64,000 bases of DNA, taken from Pseudomonadales bacterium. GTDB taxonomy: Bacteria > Pseudomonadota > Gammaproteobacteria > Pseudomonadales > Azotimanducaceae. This document shows positions 1 to 9,395 of the stretch, one piece after another; positions within the stretch are counted from its first letter, which is position 1, and every line of letters starts with the position of its first letter. Made by a program: the position numbers and the translations under genes. The stretch is taken from contig JANQPF010000009.1 in the NCBI GenBank assembly GCA_028285415.1, positions 1,054,001 to 1,118,000 on the forward strand, read 5' to 3'. The notes under the pieces are model-generated. The model had not been told where the DNA came from, did not search any database, and saw only the letters and a program-made list of their open reading frames with translations.

Positions 1-1410
1 ACCACGCTCAAGATCGAAGTCGAGGGGGACAACATTCTGTGGGTTACCGGCGTCAACACGCGCTACAGCCCCGACGAGAAAGGCCACCTCGTCTACGGCA
101 AGGGTTACCTCGCAGACAGCCGCTTCATGTCCGAGAAGCTTGCCGCATCGAGCAGCATGGCCGAGCTTCTCATGCCCGAATTCCGCGGTGGCAGCGCACG
201 CATGGAGATGGAGGTTGCACCGGCAACGTTTGCCATCTCGAACGGTGAGATCGCCGCGTTCGCCACCATCGACTCCCGCGAGGCACAGAGCGGCGCAAGT
301 TCGAACATACACATTCAGGCAATCTACAAGAGCGCCACGGAAGGCGAACACCTGGCAATCATCGCGTTTGATCTGCGCACCTGGCTCGCCACGGGCATTG
401 CGCTTCTGGTTGAGCAGGGTGATGGCTCGCTCGTACCGCGCGGAGTAGCGCCCAAGCCAGAAGACGAAATCACGTTGCTTTACGAATTCCTGCCGGACAA
501 CGGCGAAGCGACCATGCTGAAAGGCCAGACGATGGCCTGGAAAGGCGGCCTCGAGCTCATCATGGACGAGGTACCCAACGGCACCTACACCACCTTTGCG
601 CACGTGGAGAATTTGTCCGGACAGTCGGCGAGCGCAAACGCATCCGTGAACGTCGTCGATGCGAGGCAGGACATTCGCACCCTCCTCGACGGGGCTAAAA
701 AGCTGTCCATCGCGAACCTTGCCGGTATCTGGAGTGCGGGCGACACCCAGGTCTTCGCAATCGGCGAGCCGCTCGAGGGCAGGACGGACGAGGCCCAGCT
801 GCTGATCAACCAAGAGGTGATTCCCGAAGACATGCACGAAAACCTCTTCGTTGCGCGCCTCGAGAACCGGTTGCTGCCGACGCTCCACCTGGTCACGTAC
901 GCAAAGGACGGCAAGACGCTGCTCGGCCGGGAGGTGTTCATGTTGCTGGCAGATCCCCAGCGACCTGATACGCTCTTCGTCAAATCGCTGGTTGGCGGTG
1001 AAGGTCAGGCGGTCGGACAGGTCATGGAGGTCACGCGCACGCAAAGGCTGAGTCCGGCGCCCGCGCCAGATCCGGGTCCAGGGCCGGGACCAGAGCCGGG
1101 ACCACAAAACACACATCTCCTGGCGGGGACCTGGGAAGGCGAAGGACCGTATGGCTACATCTGGGTACAGCTGACGGCGGACGGCCAGTATCACCAGATT
1201 GATACCAGCTTCGACGGCACCGCCACGATGGAAACGGTCGGAATCTACCGCACGGAAGGCAACATGATGTACATGCAGGCACAGCAGGTTCAGCAATGCA
1301 ACGCGTGGGGATGTCAGTCTGTCCCGCCCCAGCCCATTCCACCGTTCCCGTTCCAGACCAACGGCCAGGAGCTGCAGACGGAATCGAGCTACCTCTACCG
1401 GGTCGAATGA
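1..1410 (+). CDS. Hypothetical secreted/surface protein, 5' end outside the window
   Basis: The frame is open from base 1, so this is the C-terminal 469 residues of a longer protein. I do not recognise the family. The visible part has beta-rich, Ig-like stretches (about residues 90-220). A low-complexity linker of alternating Pro, Gly, Ala and Asp follows at about residues 346-362, and then a compact C-terminal domain of about 100 residues with Cys residues near CNAWGC. The linker and domain style suggest an exported protein, which is inference. It ends 15 bases before the ATG of the caspase-like gene, so the two are probably cotranscribed. Confidence 0.7.
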   Translation, partial: TTLKIEVEGDNILWVTGVNTRYSPDEKGHLVYGKGYLADSRFMSEKLAASSSMAELLMPEFRGGSARMEMEVAPATFAISNGEIAAFATIDSREAQSGASSNIHIQAIYKSATEGEHLAIIAFDLRTWLATGIALLVEQGDGSLVPRGVAPKPEDEITLLYEFLPDNGEATMLKGQTMAWKGGLELIMDEVPNGTYTTFAHVENLSGQSASANASVNVVDARQDIRTLLDGAKKLSIANLAGIWSAGDTQVFAIGEPLEGRTDEAQLLINQEVIPEDMHENLFVARLENRLLPTLHLVTYAKDGKTLLGREVFMLLADPQRPDTLFVKSLVGGEGQAVGQVMEVTRTQRLSPAPAPDPGPGPGPEPGPQNTHLLAGTWEGEGPYGYIWVQLTADGQYHQIDTSFDGTATMETVGIYRTEGNMMYMQAQQVQQCNAWGCQSVPPQPIPPFPFQTNGQELQTESSYLYRVE

Positions 1411-1425
1411 GAGGTGGTTGTCGGC

Positions 1426-3153
1426 ATGACCCGCAGCCCTAAGTCCCTGACCGCAGCACGAGCACTGCTGGCGCTGTCCCTCGCCTGCCTGGGAGGACCC
1501 GTTGCGGACGCGGCCAGCAGCCGCAAGATCGACAGCTACCGCAAAGCCCTCCTCGAAGACAAGGCCGTAGAAGGGCTGCAGGAGGTACGCGACCTCTACG
1601 TTGTCGACTGCCTCCTGCCCGGCAAGGTCCGTCGTCTGGGCAACACCACCTACCTGGGGCCACGCCGTCCGATCCGGACCACGGCAGCGGACTGTCGCCT
1701 CAAAGGTGGGGAATACACGGCCTACGACCGGGCGGACTACCGTTCCGCGCTCAGGGTCTGGATGGCCAGCGCCGAGGAAGGCAACGCCGAAGCGCAGGTA
1801 CACGTCGGCGAAATATTCGAACGCGGGCTCGGCGGTGAACCCAACTACGAGGCTGCACACACCTGGTACAGCCGGGCCGCAAAACAGGGTAATACCCGCG
1901 CCCAGTTTGCGCTGGGCACGCTGTACGAACAGGGTCTCGGCGTGCCACCGAGCAGACTCGAGGCGTTGAACTGGTATCGCAGAGCCTGGGGCATCGAAGA
2001 GGACAGCCTGATGTACGAGTCCGCGGTGCAACGTGAAGCCGAGCAGGCAGCAGCCACGCTCGAAGCGGAAATCCTGGAGCGCGACGAACAGATTGCGCTC
2101 ATGAACGAGCAACTGGCATCCCTGCGCGACGATCTCGGCACGGCCGACAAGGAGAACGCGGACGCACAGACCAGGCTCAAAACGCTGACGGGGCTCATTA
2201 CGCTCCTAGAAGCACAAAAGGCAGCACACCGCTCGGAGCTGTCCGACCTGCAGGCGCAGATCGAAGCGAGGGCCGTTCCGGCGCCACAGCCGGGTGACCC
2301 GTTGCTGCTACGTGAACCGGCCTCACCGGAGGATGCTGCCACGGCAACCGGCGGGGCTCGGGACATCCGCTATGAGGATCTATCGCTGGGTGGTTACTAC
2401 GCGCTACTGATCGGAAATTCCGACTACGAGCGTCTGGAAGATCTGCAAACACCCATCAATGACATCGCGCGTGCGCGCAACGTGCTGGAAAATAAATACG
2501 GATTCACCGTCTTTTCTCTCGACAACGGGAACAGCATCGAGATCATGCAGGCGATCAACAATCTCGCGGACATCGTGACGGAAAACGATAACCTGCTGAT
2601 CTTCTTCGCCGGTCATGGGAGTCGCCTGCAAACCGGCAGGAACGAAGCCGGTTACTGGCTGCCGAAAAACGCCGAACGTCCACCCCGCAATACGTTCTGG
2701 GTGTCCAACGAGTTCGTCTCCGGCCATCTTGCGCGCCTCAATGCCAGACGCGTGCTCGTCGTTGCCGACTCCTGCTACGCCGGCCTGCTGGCGGGGGATC
2801 CCAGCCTTGCGCTCATGGGAGTCGACTCACCTCAGTACACCAATCCCGAGTTTCTGGAATTCAAGCTGTCCAAACGCGCCCGGCTGCTGCTCTCCTCTGG
2901 CGGCGACAAGCCCGTCCTCGACCAGGGCTCAGGCAATCATTCGATATTCGCGAACGCGTTTTTATCCGCGCTCGAAGCCAACGAAGGATTGCTGGCGACG
3001 CCACAGCTGTATCTGCAGATCCAGCAGCGCGTGGAGGACAACGCAGCGGCGTTCGGATTTGCCCAATCACCCGAGCTGAAATCGATCAAGTCGGCCGGCC
3101 ATGAAGTCGGCGACTTCTTCTTTCTCGCCCAGCCCGGGGGTCATCGGCCGTAG
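1426..3153 (+). CDS. Caspase family protein with Sel1 repeats and coiled coil
   Basis: A 575-residue protein. An N-terminal signal peptide (about residues 1-30) is followed by a region with two Sel1-like repeats (about 105-190), a long acidic coiled coil (about 200-285), and a C14 caspase/metacaspase-like domain (about 325-570). The catalytic dyad is visible: His397 in AGHGS and Cys450 in DSCYAG. The ATG at 1426 is preferred over the GTG at 1414 because it sits behind GAGAGG and begins the signal peptide. The protein is probably exported and may process or bind surface proteins. The upstream gene is only 15 bases away and may be its partner or substrate. That link is inference. Confidence 0.88.
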   Translation: MTRSPKSLTAARALLALSLACLGGPVADAASSRKIDSYRKALLEDKAVEGLQEVRDLYVVDCLLPGKVRRLGNTTYLGPRRPIRTTAADCRLKGGEYTAYDRADYRSALRVWMASAEEGNAEAQVHVGEIFERGLGGEPNYEAAHTWYSRAAKQGNTRAQFALGTLYEQGLGVPPSRLEALNWYRRAWGIEEDSLMYESAVQREAEQAAATLEAEILERDEQIALMNEQLASLRDDLGTADKENADAQTRLKTLTGLITLLEAQKAAHRSELSDLQAQIEARAVPAPQPGDPLLLREPASPEDAATATGGARDIRYEDLSLGGYYALLIGNSDYERLEDLQTPINDIARARNVLENKYGFTVFSLDNGNSIEIMQAINNLADIVTENDNLLIFFAGHGSRLQTGRNEAGYWLPKNAERPPRNTFWVSNEFVSGHLARLNARRVLVVADSCYAGLLAGDPSLALMGVDSPQYTNPEFLEFKLSKRARLLLSSGGDKPVLDQGSGNHSIFANAFLSALEANEGLLATPQLYLQIQQRVEDNAAAFGFAQSPELKSIKSAGHEVGDFFFLAQPGGHRP

Positions 3154-3195
3154 TCTCGAGCCCTGTTAATCGGTCCAATCGGACCAATCAGGCGA

Positions 3196-3798
3196 TCAGT
3201 TGAACCAGCCGCTGGCGCTCGTTTCGCGATAGTTCGCAAATCCAAACCGCCCCACACCCATGGCGGCAATGCCCAGCGCTCCCTCGCCGGTCGAGTTCGT
3301 TTCGAAAGAGCCCATGCTCTTCTCGTTCACGAAAAACTCTACCGAGCGTCCGCTCTCACGAACTTCAACGCGATTGAAGCCGTTGAGCACCTCAACGGAC
3401 GACGCCATCATCTGCTGCACGCCGTTGGGATCCCGACGATAGAGCTCAACCTGTCCGCCGCGGCCGATCAGGACCATGTAGTAGCGTAAGGGATCGCCCT
3501 GCAGGCCGTAAAGCAAACCGGCGCGCCCGTCAGCGGTCGTGTTCGTCACGTCCACGTCGATGCTGAACACGCGCTTGCCGCCGCTGCCGTCGGCATAAGG
3601 CGCATAGAAGTAACGAATCGCGCCTTCCTGAGCCGGGTTCTCCAGCCAGTACGCGCCGCGGTCGGAGCCGCCCCGCCACCCGTCCGATTCGCCTTGCACG
3701 AGCACGGCGTCCAGAGGTCCGAGCGTGTTCGCGGTGGCCGGGGACATGAGGCCGGCGCAGAAGAGCACAGCGATCAGAGTGGTCGATCTTGCGAGCAT
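3196..3798 (-). CDS. Hypothetical secreted protein, LamG/DUF1080-like fold
   Basis: A 200-residue protein with a clear signal peptide ending near SPATA. The mature part looks like a beta-sandwich. The stretch running through GLLYG, YYMVLIG, VELYRR, NRVEVRE and VEFFVNE resembles concanavalin-like or DUF1080 domains. The ATG at 3798 has GGAG about 8 bases upstream; the ATG at 3810 lacks a comparable site. No catalytic residues can be named. It is convergent with the caspase-like gene and downstream of the Rieske gene on the same strand, separated from it by a hairpin. Function unknown. Confidence 0.7.
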   Translation of the reverse strand: MLARSTTLIAVLFCAGLMSPATANTLGPLDAVLVQGESDGWRGGSDRGAYWLENPAQEGAIRYFYAPYADGSGGKRVFSIDVDVTNTTADGRAGLLYGLQGDPLRYYMVLIGRGGQVELYRRDPNGVQQMMASSVEVLNGFNRVEVRESGRSVEFFVNEKSMGSFETNSTGEGALGIAAMGVGRFGFANYRETSASGWFN

Positions 3799-3866
3799 GA
3801 TTTTCTCCATTGGTAACTGATCACTTAGGCGTATTCAGTCACGCAATCGGGTCATGCCCGGGAAAT

Positions 3867-3890
3867 GGGCCGTTCACGCCTGAACGGCCC
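3867..3890 (-). terminator. Stem-loop downstream of the Rieske oxygenase gene
   Basis: A perfect 10-bp inverted repeat (GGGCCGTTCA / TGAACGGCCC) with a 4-base loop lies 15 bases after the stop of the minus-strand Rieske gene. On the minus strand it is followed by ATTTCCC, so the T-tract is weak. Confidence 0.6.
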
Positions 3891-3904
3891 CGGTCAGGCG
3901 AGTA

Positions 3905-5257
3905 TCAGGGTTTGATCCCCTCTATGTAGTCATCGATCAGCTCGTGGTAGCGGCGGATACGGAGCTCCTGATTGGCAAGATAGACACCCTTGAAGCCGCG
4001 TGAGCGAAAGCCGCGCTGCTGGGTGACGAAGACCCGTACGTCGTCTTCGATCGCGGGACCAATGGACGTTTCCCCACCATAGGTGAGCATGCGCTTCTCG
4101 ACTTCACCGCTATCGCTGACTTCACCTTCACCATCAACCGCGCCCCGCTCGAGGCCTGCCTCAATCGAGGCGGGACTGGCGTACCACCAGTTGTCGAAAA
4201 GACACTGCTCGGGGTCGCTGCGATGCGGACGCGCGCGCAGGAAATGAAACCCGTCCGACCAGATGGATACCGCAAAGTTGGGAAACAGCGTGTAGTGGAA
4301 GGCATCCGTAAACTGCTCGTCCGGTATGCTCGCGTAGTGGCTGTAGCCTTTCTCCGGTCCCAGCCGGCGTTTGGCTTCCTGCACCGCTCCACGGGTATCT
4401 TCAGGCCGGCCTTTGAAATCTTCCGGGTCGAGATCCCAGTAGCGCAGCTGGCTGGCGAGGGGCTCGAGAATATTGCCTTCCTTGTCCGTTGCACCCACCC
4501 CGTAGCCACCTTCCATGATCATGCGGTTGTGGCCTTCGTTGGAGAGATCGAACCGCGTTTCCTTGAAGTAGGTGTTGATGTTGCCGCGAATCTCCTTACG
4601 GTTCGTATCCGTCGTCGCACCCATGTGCACGGTCGGCACGTGGTAAGACTCGTTGAAATTGTCGAGCACCACTTTCCAGTTGCACGGCAGCCACATCGTG
4701 TTGGCCATGGTGCGCTTCCAGGTATGAATTTCGCGTGCTTCCCACTCGTCCCAGATCGGGCCGAGAAACTCCTTCAGGCTGACGCATTCGGTGTCCATGT
4801 TGATCCAGATGAAGCCGGCGAAAGTCTCGCAGGCAACCTCTTGCAAACGCACCTTGCCGCAGGGATTCCCCTCGGCAAAGTCTTCCCGATCCGGCGCAAA
4901 ATTGAGCTCACCGTCCGGCATGAACGCCCAGCTGTGGTACTTACAGACAAATCGTTTGACCGTGCCTTTGTCGTCCTCGACGAGCGGATTGCCGCGGTGC
5001 TGACAGACGTTGTAGAAGGCTTTGACGCCCCCATCCTGCTGGCGAACCATGAGGATCTCCTCATTGCCCACCGGCTCCATCTGCCAGTCACCCGGGTTAG
5101 GCAGTTCGGATTCACGTCCGAGCAGCAGCCAGACCTTGGTCCACATACCTTCCCACTCGTTCTCCATGAACTCCCTGGAGGTATAGCGGAATCCTTCGAG
5201 CTTGGAGTTCCCGGTTTTCTGCTCCGGGTAACTTTCGATTTGACGCACTTCAGCCAT
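3905..5257 (-). CDS. Rieske aromatic ring-hydroxylating oxygenase, alpha subunit
   Basis: A 450-residue protein of the usual length for the large subunit. The Rieske [2Fe-2S] ligands are Cys85-x-His87 and Cys105-x2-His108. The mononuclear iron site is in DNFNESYHVPTVH (His206 and His211, with the bridging acidic residue just before). It would use O2 and electrons from a separate reductase to hydroxylate or demethylate an aromatic or quaternary-amine substrate; the substrate cannot be read from sequence. No ferredoxin, reductase or beta-subunit gene is adjacent. ATG 5257 is chosen over GTG 5269 because GAGGTG lies 4 bases before it. Confidence 0.93.
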   Translation of the reverse strand: MAEVRQIESYPEQKTGNSKLEGFRYTSREFMENEWEGMWTKVWLLLGRESELPNPGDWQMEPVGNEEILMVRQQDGGVKAFYNVCQHRGNPLVEDDKGTVKRFVCKYHSWAFMPDGELNFAPDREDFAEGNPCGKVRLQEVACETFAGFIWINMDTECVSLKEFLGPIWDEWEAREIHTWKRTMANTMWLPCNWKVVLDNFNESYHVPTVHMGATTDTNRKEIRGNINTYFKETRFDLSNEGHNRMIMEGGYGVGATDKEGNILEPLASQLRYWDLDPEDFKGRPEDTRGAVQEAKRRLGPEKGYSHYASIPDEQFTDAFHYTLFPNFAVSIWSDGFHFLRARPHRSDPEQCLFDNWWYASPASIEAGLERGAVDGEGEVSDSGEVEKRMLTYGGETSIGPAIEDDVRVFVTQQRGFRSRGFKGVYLANQELRIRRYHELIDDYIEGIKP

Positions 5258-5495
5258 CGTGCACCTCACCCCTGAAATTTGTATTGCGTTACATATTTTG
5301 GCACCAGAATGGCGCTCGTGACAATGCCAAGCCGCCGCGGATCGGGTTGGTCAGACAGAACCAGAGGACGCGGCGGGTCGACCTGGGTACACCATGCAAT
5401 CCCCAAAGGTGCACCTGACGCTACCCCACCGAGCTTTCTGGCGGGCGGAGGCGCCGTCAGTACGCTCACCGATCTTCGAGTTATGGGAGATTCTG

Positions 5496-6305
5496 ATGCT
5501 ACGAACACCGCTGGCAATCGTTCTGCTCTGCGCAGCCGTACTACAAAGCGGCTGCGCGCTCTTCATGGGTCCGAGTCACGATCAGACCAGTAGCGTCAAC
5601 GTGACACAGTCGGCACTTAACTATCTGTATCCCGGCGACACTGGAGAATCGATGCCGCTGGCGGCGAGCACCCAGTTGGAGCTGCCGCTGCGGGTTGGCG
5701 TTGCCTATGTGCCTGGTCAAGGCGGTTATAGCGCCACGGTCCACGATGCCACGCTCGAGACGCTGGCTGCGCTGCTCGCGCAACAGGATTTCATCAAGCG
5801 TGCCGTCGTCTTGCCACCCGATAACCTGACGCCCGGCGGCGGTTTCGAAGAGCTCACCCGCCTGGCACATCTGTATCGCGTTGACGCTGTTGTCCTTCTG
5901 AGCTACGAGCAGGTTGTCTACACGGAGGATTCTGCGCTGTCGCTTCTGGATCTGACCATCGTTGGCGCATTTGTTGTCCCCGGCCACAAGAACGAAGTGC
6001 AAACCCGCTTGACCGCCACCAGCGTGCACGTCCCATCGCAGCGCTACCTGTTCAGCGCCAGCACAACGCACACAACGGAGCAGCGCGCGAGCCTCGTCCA
6101 CTCTCCGACGCAGATCCGCCAGGCTCGTGACGACAGTCTGATCGCGGCAACCCACGAGGTTGCCGCTCGACTGGAGTTGGCACTCGAGGCATTCAAGACC
6201 GACCTGGAATCGGACGACTCCATACACATTGCCGGCGGCTCCGGCGGTGTGCTGTTCCTGACGCTCATTCTCATATGTGTGGCATTTGCCCGCCGTCGAT
6301 CATGA
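5496..6305 (+). CDS. Rhombotarget lipoprotein (GlyGly-CTERM protein)
   Basis: A 269-residue lipoprotein-like protein. It has an N-terminal hydrophobic segment with a lipobox-like LQSGC. At the C-terminus, about residues 247-269, a Gly-Gly-Ser-Gly-Gly motif is followed by a hydrophobic helix and then Arg-Arg-Arg-Ser. That tripartite tail is the GlyGly-CTERM sorting signal recognised by rhombosortase. The family regularly encoded next to rhombosortase is known as the rhombotarget lipoprotein. The start has GGGAGA 5 bases upstream. The stop overlaps the next ATG (ATGA), so the protein and its presumed protease are translationally coupled. Its own cellular role is unknown. Confidence 0.88.
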   Translation: MLRTPLAIVLLCAAVLQSGCALFMGPSHDQTSSVNVTQSALNYLYPGDTGESMPLAASTQLELPLRVGVAYVPGQGGYSATVHDATLETLAALLAQQDFIKRAVVLPPDNLTPGGGFEELTRLAHLYRVDAVVLLSYEQVVYTEDSALSLLDLTIVGAFVVPGHKNEVQTRLTATSVHVPSQRYLFSASTTHTTEQRASLVHSPTQIRQARDDSLIAATHEVAARLELALEAFKTDLESDDSIHIAGGSGGVLFLTLILICVAFARRRS

Positions 6306-6847
6306 TTGAACGCTGTGCATTGGCGCTGGGCGGCTGGATCGGCATCGTCTGCGGTAGCGGACAACTGGCATTCGCATACGATCCTGAGACCGCGGCCCCG
6401 CTGAAGTGGCTCGTGGCGCACTGGGTGCACATCGACGTTCGGCACAGCCTGACAAACGCCGCCGGATGGTCCCTCGCAGTGTTTGGCCTGGGTCTCAGTA
6501 CGCGGGCCATCTGTATCCTGACCGCAGCTGCCTCGCTCACCATCAGCACCTTCTGGTACGCGTGGGGTGAAGCGGCCTACGCCGGACTCTCTGGCGTTTT
6601 GTACGCGCTCGTCGCCGCAGCGCTGATGGGCCGCGAATGGCGCCTTGCTCTCCTCGGGTTGAGTGTCCTGGCAGTGAGCGCGGGATTAGGCTTCTCACGC
6701 GCGTATTCGAACTACGAGATTGCGTACTCTGCACACTACGTCGGCCTGGCGGTCGGCGTGCTATGGGGGTTTGTGAAATCCGGAATGCAACGGGATGCGG
6801 CTAGTTACCGAAACGCCAGCGCAGCTTCAGCACAAAGGAGTCGATGA
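6302..6847 (+). CDS. rrtA: Rhombosortase (rhomboid family intramembrane serine protease)
   Basis: A 181-residue polytopic membrane protein. Rhomboid features are visible: an HxxxN-type motif (HSLTN) after the first helix, the catalytic Ser97 in YAGLSGVLYA, and His145 in AHYVGLAVG. The short length and the neighbouring GlyGly-CTERM target identify the rhombosortase subfamily, which cleaves GlyGly-CTERM tails in the inner membrane of cells with type II secretion. The start is the ATG at 6302 overlapping the previous stop. An upstream in-frame ATG at 6275 would lie inside the target gene. The 3' end overlaps the convergent DUF5916-type gene by 47 bases. Confidence 0.9.
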   Translation: MIERCALALGGWIGIVCGSGQLAFAYDPETAAPLKWLVAHWVHIDVRHSLTNAAGWSLAVFGLGLSTRAICILTAAASLTISTFWYAWGEAAYAGLSGVLYALVAAALMGREWRLALLGLSVLAVSAGLGFSRAYSNYEIAYSAHYVGLAVGVLWGFVKSGMQRDAASYRNASAASAQRSR

Positions 6848-9332
6848 TGGGATCGTCGAAAACGTCCGCAAAGAGATCGTCGAAAGATGCCGAGGTCTGG
6901 TCCGCCAGCGCGTTGCCACGGTTGTAGACGAGGAAGAGATCGGTCAGCGGCGCAATCTCCCAACGGTAACGCAGCTGCGCGGTGACGAGACTCACCGTGA
7001 AGTCATGGTCGGACCGCGTGCGCGCTGTCGGTATCAGCTCCCCGTCACCCGCCGGGACCGCAAAAAACCCATTTTCTCGCGCACGCACGCCCGCCCACTG
7101 CAGCGACAGACGCAGCTGATGGTTGTAGGCGAGAAACCAGTTCACATCGAGTGACGGCTGCCACTCTGTCCCGTCATAGGCGCCAAAATTGCGGCCGCCC
7201 TGATAAACGAGCCAGCCGCGACGGCGCTTGTAGCGAACGTCGAGCTTGATGGCCAGGTTGTCCGACGGCCTGATTGTTACACCGGCGCTGGCATTCAGCG
7301 TCCAGTCGCCGAGGTGCTCCTGCAGACCACCAACGGAGGCTGAGTAAGAAAAGACATTCTGCGAATTGGTGGCGATGAGAAAGTCGGCGTAGCCGCGCGC
7401 GTCCACTTCGTAGGCGCCGTTGCCGCGGCTGTCCCGGTCTTCGTATCGTTCCGGCAGATACGCAAACGCCGCTTTGAACGTGTTGCGCCCGGGCAACACC
7501 ATGGACGAGCGCCAGTAGAGCCCCGAGTCGGTGACCTGCCCCGGGTCGATGTTGTACTGCTGCTCCGCAACCAGCGTGGTGCGGAAGTTGGTGATGTTGT
7601 CTGTGAACCGCTGCCGGTTGTAAAGCAGGATGTATCTGGCGTTCGCATAGTTGTTACGGCGCAGGAAACCCAGGTCGTTGATGTCGACTTCCTCGTCCAT
7701 GTACTCGAACTCGAACTTGTGACGCAGATTGCCGCGCTGCGCGTAGAGGATGTCGAAAATCCCGCCGTAGCCGTCTTCGTCGTCGACTGAGGAGCTGATG
7801 AGCTGCCCGTCGGCGCTGAACCGCCCGGACGGACTCGTATAGTGGGCATCCACGCTGTGTAACGTGGCATCGTAGCGCGGTCCGCTGACAAGCGTGCCAA
7901 GATAGCCGACTGAGCGACGCGCTGCGCCTACGTCTTCGTAGATGAAGCGGGCAACGGCAAAGTCACGTCCGCTGTCGTCGATGTCAGCCTCGGCACCGAC
8001 GCTATCGAAGCCGCGCCATTCCACGTCGTCCTCGAATGCGGCCATGACACCGTAGCGCGTGTCGCCGAGTCCGCCGGTGAGCTTGGCCGCACCCAAGAGG
8101 TCGGTGGGCAGGTCCCGCTGCCCGCGTACCGGGGTGATACCCGGCGGCACCGTAACCTGATTTGCGGTGCCGCCAATGCGCCGCGTGTTCACCAGCGATA
8201 TCGGGGTGGGAATGAAATCCCGCTCAAAAACCCGTCGTGACGTCGAGGCAAAGTCTGCGTTCGTGATGATGCGCTGAATGTTACCCGTGCTGTTGCGCGG
8301 CATGGCGGAGAAGACTTCGTTGCCTTCCAGGAAAAACAGGCGTTTCTCCGGGAAAAACGTTTCGAACGCCGTGAGGTTCAACACAACGTCGTCCGCTTCC
8401 ACCGCGCCAAAATCGGGATTCAGCGTCGCGCTCATTTCGAACTTGGGTGAAGGTTTCCAGGCGAGGTCCATGCCTACCCGCACATCGTCTTCATCATTGG
8501 CTTCGTCGACGGTTGCGGCGGCAAACGGGATGACCGACAACTGCGCCACCGGCTGCACCCCGCTCACCTCAATTTCGTTGAGCGCAGACAGGAAGCGCGC
8601 GGAAGAGTATGGATGTCCCGGCCACTGATAGCGTTCGTTCTTGTGCGAGACCTGGCGCGTGGCCACAAACCCGATCTTCCGCTTGCCGTCGACCACGGGC
8701 ATGTTCATCATCGACCACGGAAAGAACATCTCCGCGCTCCAGCCGTCGTCGCGACGGTGCGTCTTGCCGGTCCACGGGCCGTCCCAGTCGCGCTGATAGT
8801 TGCGTTCGGGGAGGAGCTTGCCGTCCTGTACGCTGCCGCCCAGCGCGGTGATGAACCAGTACCCGACCAACCCCTCACCGCTGGCGTCGACGGTGAATCC
8901 GAACGTGTCACGGTCGATGAAATCATCACGGTTCGACAGTCGCTGCACCAGCGTGTCAACCGGCTGATACAGGATGGCGCTGACGTAGAGACCCTTCTCG
9001 GTGGTAAACACGCGCATCTCGGTGGGAAACTCGCCCGGCACGCCTTTTGCCGGGACGGCCACCATGAACTCGTCATAGTGCTCGAGCGTCCGCCACAGGG
9101 GTTCGTCAACCCGGCCATCGAGTTTGATATCCACTTCCGCTTCGGCAAAGTTTGCCACCTCGATGCGGTGCCGCGGAATGCCGTCCAGCGTTTCGATGAG
9201 CTCAACCTCACCTTTGTCGACCGGCGGGACCTCGACTGTGGCAGGGACGGACGCGCGGACCGGCTCATCAGCCGCCGTCGCCGCCATTGCGGGCGCACAC
9301 AAAACGACAAGCAGCGCGAGCGCTGACTTCAA
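6801..9332 (-). CDS. DUF5916-type protein: CBM9-like domain plus outer-membrane beta-barrel
   Basis: An 843-residue exported protein. After a signal peptide, residues of about 60-260 match the carbohydrate-binding family 9-like fold that starts DUF5916 proteins (LDGRVDEPLW, then YVSAI, FGFTVDASG and GWSAEMFFPW). The remainder is rich in alternating aromatic and polar strands and ends in LKLRWRFGN, typical of an outer-membrane barrel. The start is TTG at 9332, just behind a GGGGAAGGGG ribosome site; no ATG fits as well. The family often occurs with peptidases or carbohydrate-active enzymes, but its molecular role is unsettled. Confidence 0.88.
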   Translation of the reverse strand: MKSALALLVVLCAPAMAATAADEPVRASVPATVEVPPVDKGEVELIETLDGIPRHRIEVANFAEAEVDIKLDGRVDEPLWRTLEHYDEFMVAVPAKGVPGEFPTEMRVFTTEKGLYVSAILYQPVDTLVQRLSNRDDFIDRDTFGFTVDASGEGLVGYWFITALGGSVQDGKLLPERNYQRDWDGPWTGKTHRRDDGWSAEMFFPWSMMNMPVVDGKRKIGFVATRQVSHKNERYQWPGHPYSSARFLSALNEIEVSGVQPVAQLSVIPFAAATVDEANDEDDVRVGMDLAWKPSPKFEMSATLNPDFGAVEADDVVLNLTAFETFFPEKRLFFLEGNEVFSAMPRNSTGNIQRIITNADFASTSRRVFERDFIPTPISLVNTRRIGGTANQVTVPPGITPVRGQRDLPTDLLGAAKLTGGLGDTRYGVMAAFEDDVEWRGFDSVGAEADIDDSGRDFAVARFIYEDVGAARRSVGYLGTLVSGPRYDATLHSVDAHYTSPSGRFSADGQLISSSVDDEDGYGGIFDILYAQRGNLRHKFEFEYMDEEVDINDLGFLRRNNYANARYILLYNRQRFTDNITNFRTTLVAEQQYNIDPGQVTDSGLYWRSSMVLPGRNTFKAAFAYLPERYEDRDSRGNGAYEVDARGYADFLIATNSQNVFSYSASVGGLQEHLGDWTLNASAGVTIRPSDNLAIKLDVRYKRRRGWLVYQGGRNFGAYDGTEWQPSLDVNWFLAYNHQLRLSLQWAGVRARENGFFAVPAGDGELIPTARTRSDHDFTVSLVTAQLRYRWEIAPLTDLFLVYNRGNALADQTSASFDDLFADVFDDPIIDSFVLKLRWRFGN

Positions 9333-9395
9333 CCCCTTCCCCTGAACGAACCAAACGCTTAACTATGCGAAAATTCCGCCGTTCTGAATAGCCCG

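Noticed and set aside
4223-5275. Long open frame on the plus strand across the Rieske gene
   Set aside because: It lies antisense to a protein with complete Rieske and iron motifs, and its own translation shows no recognisable domain.
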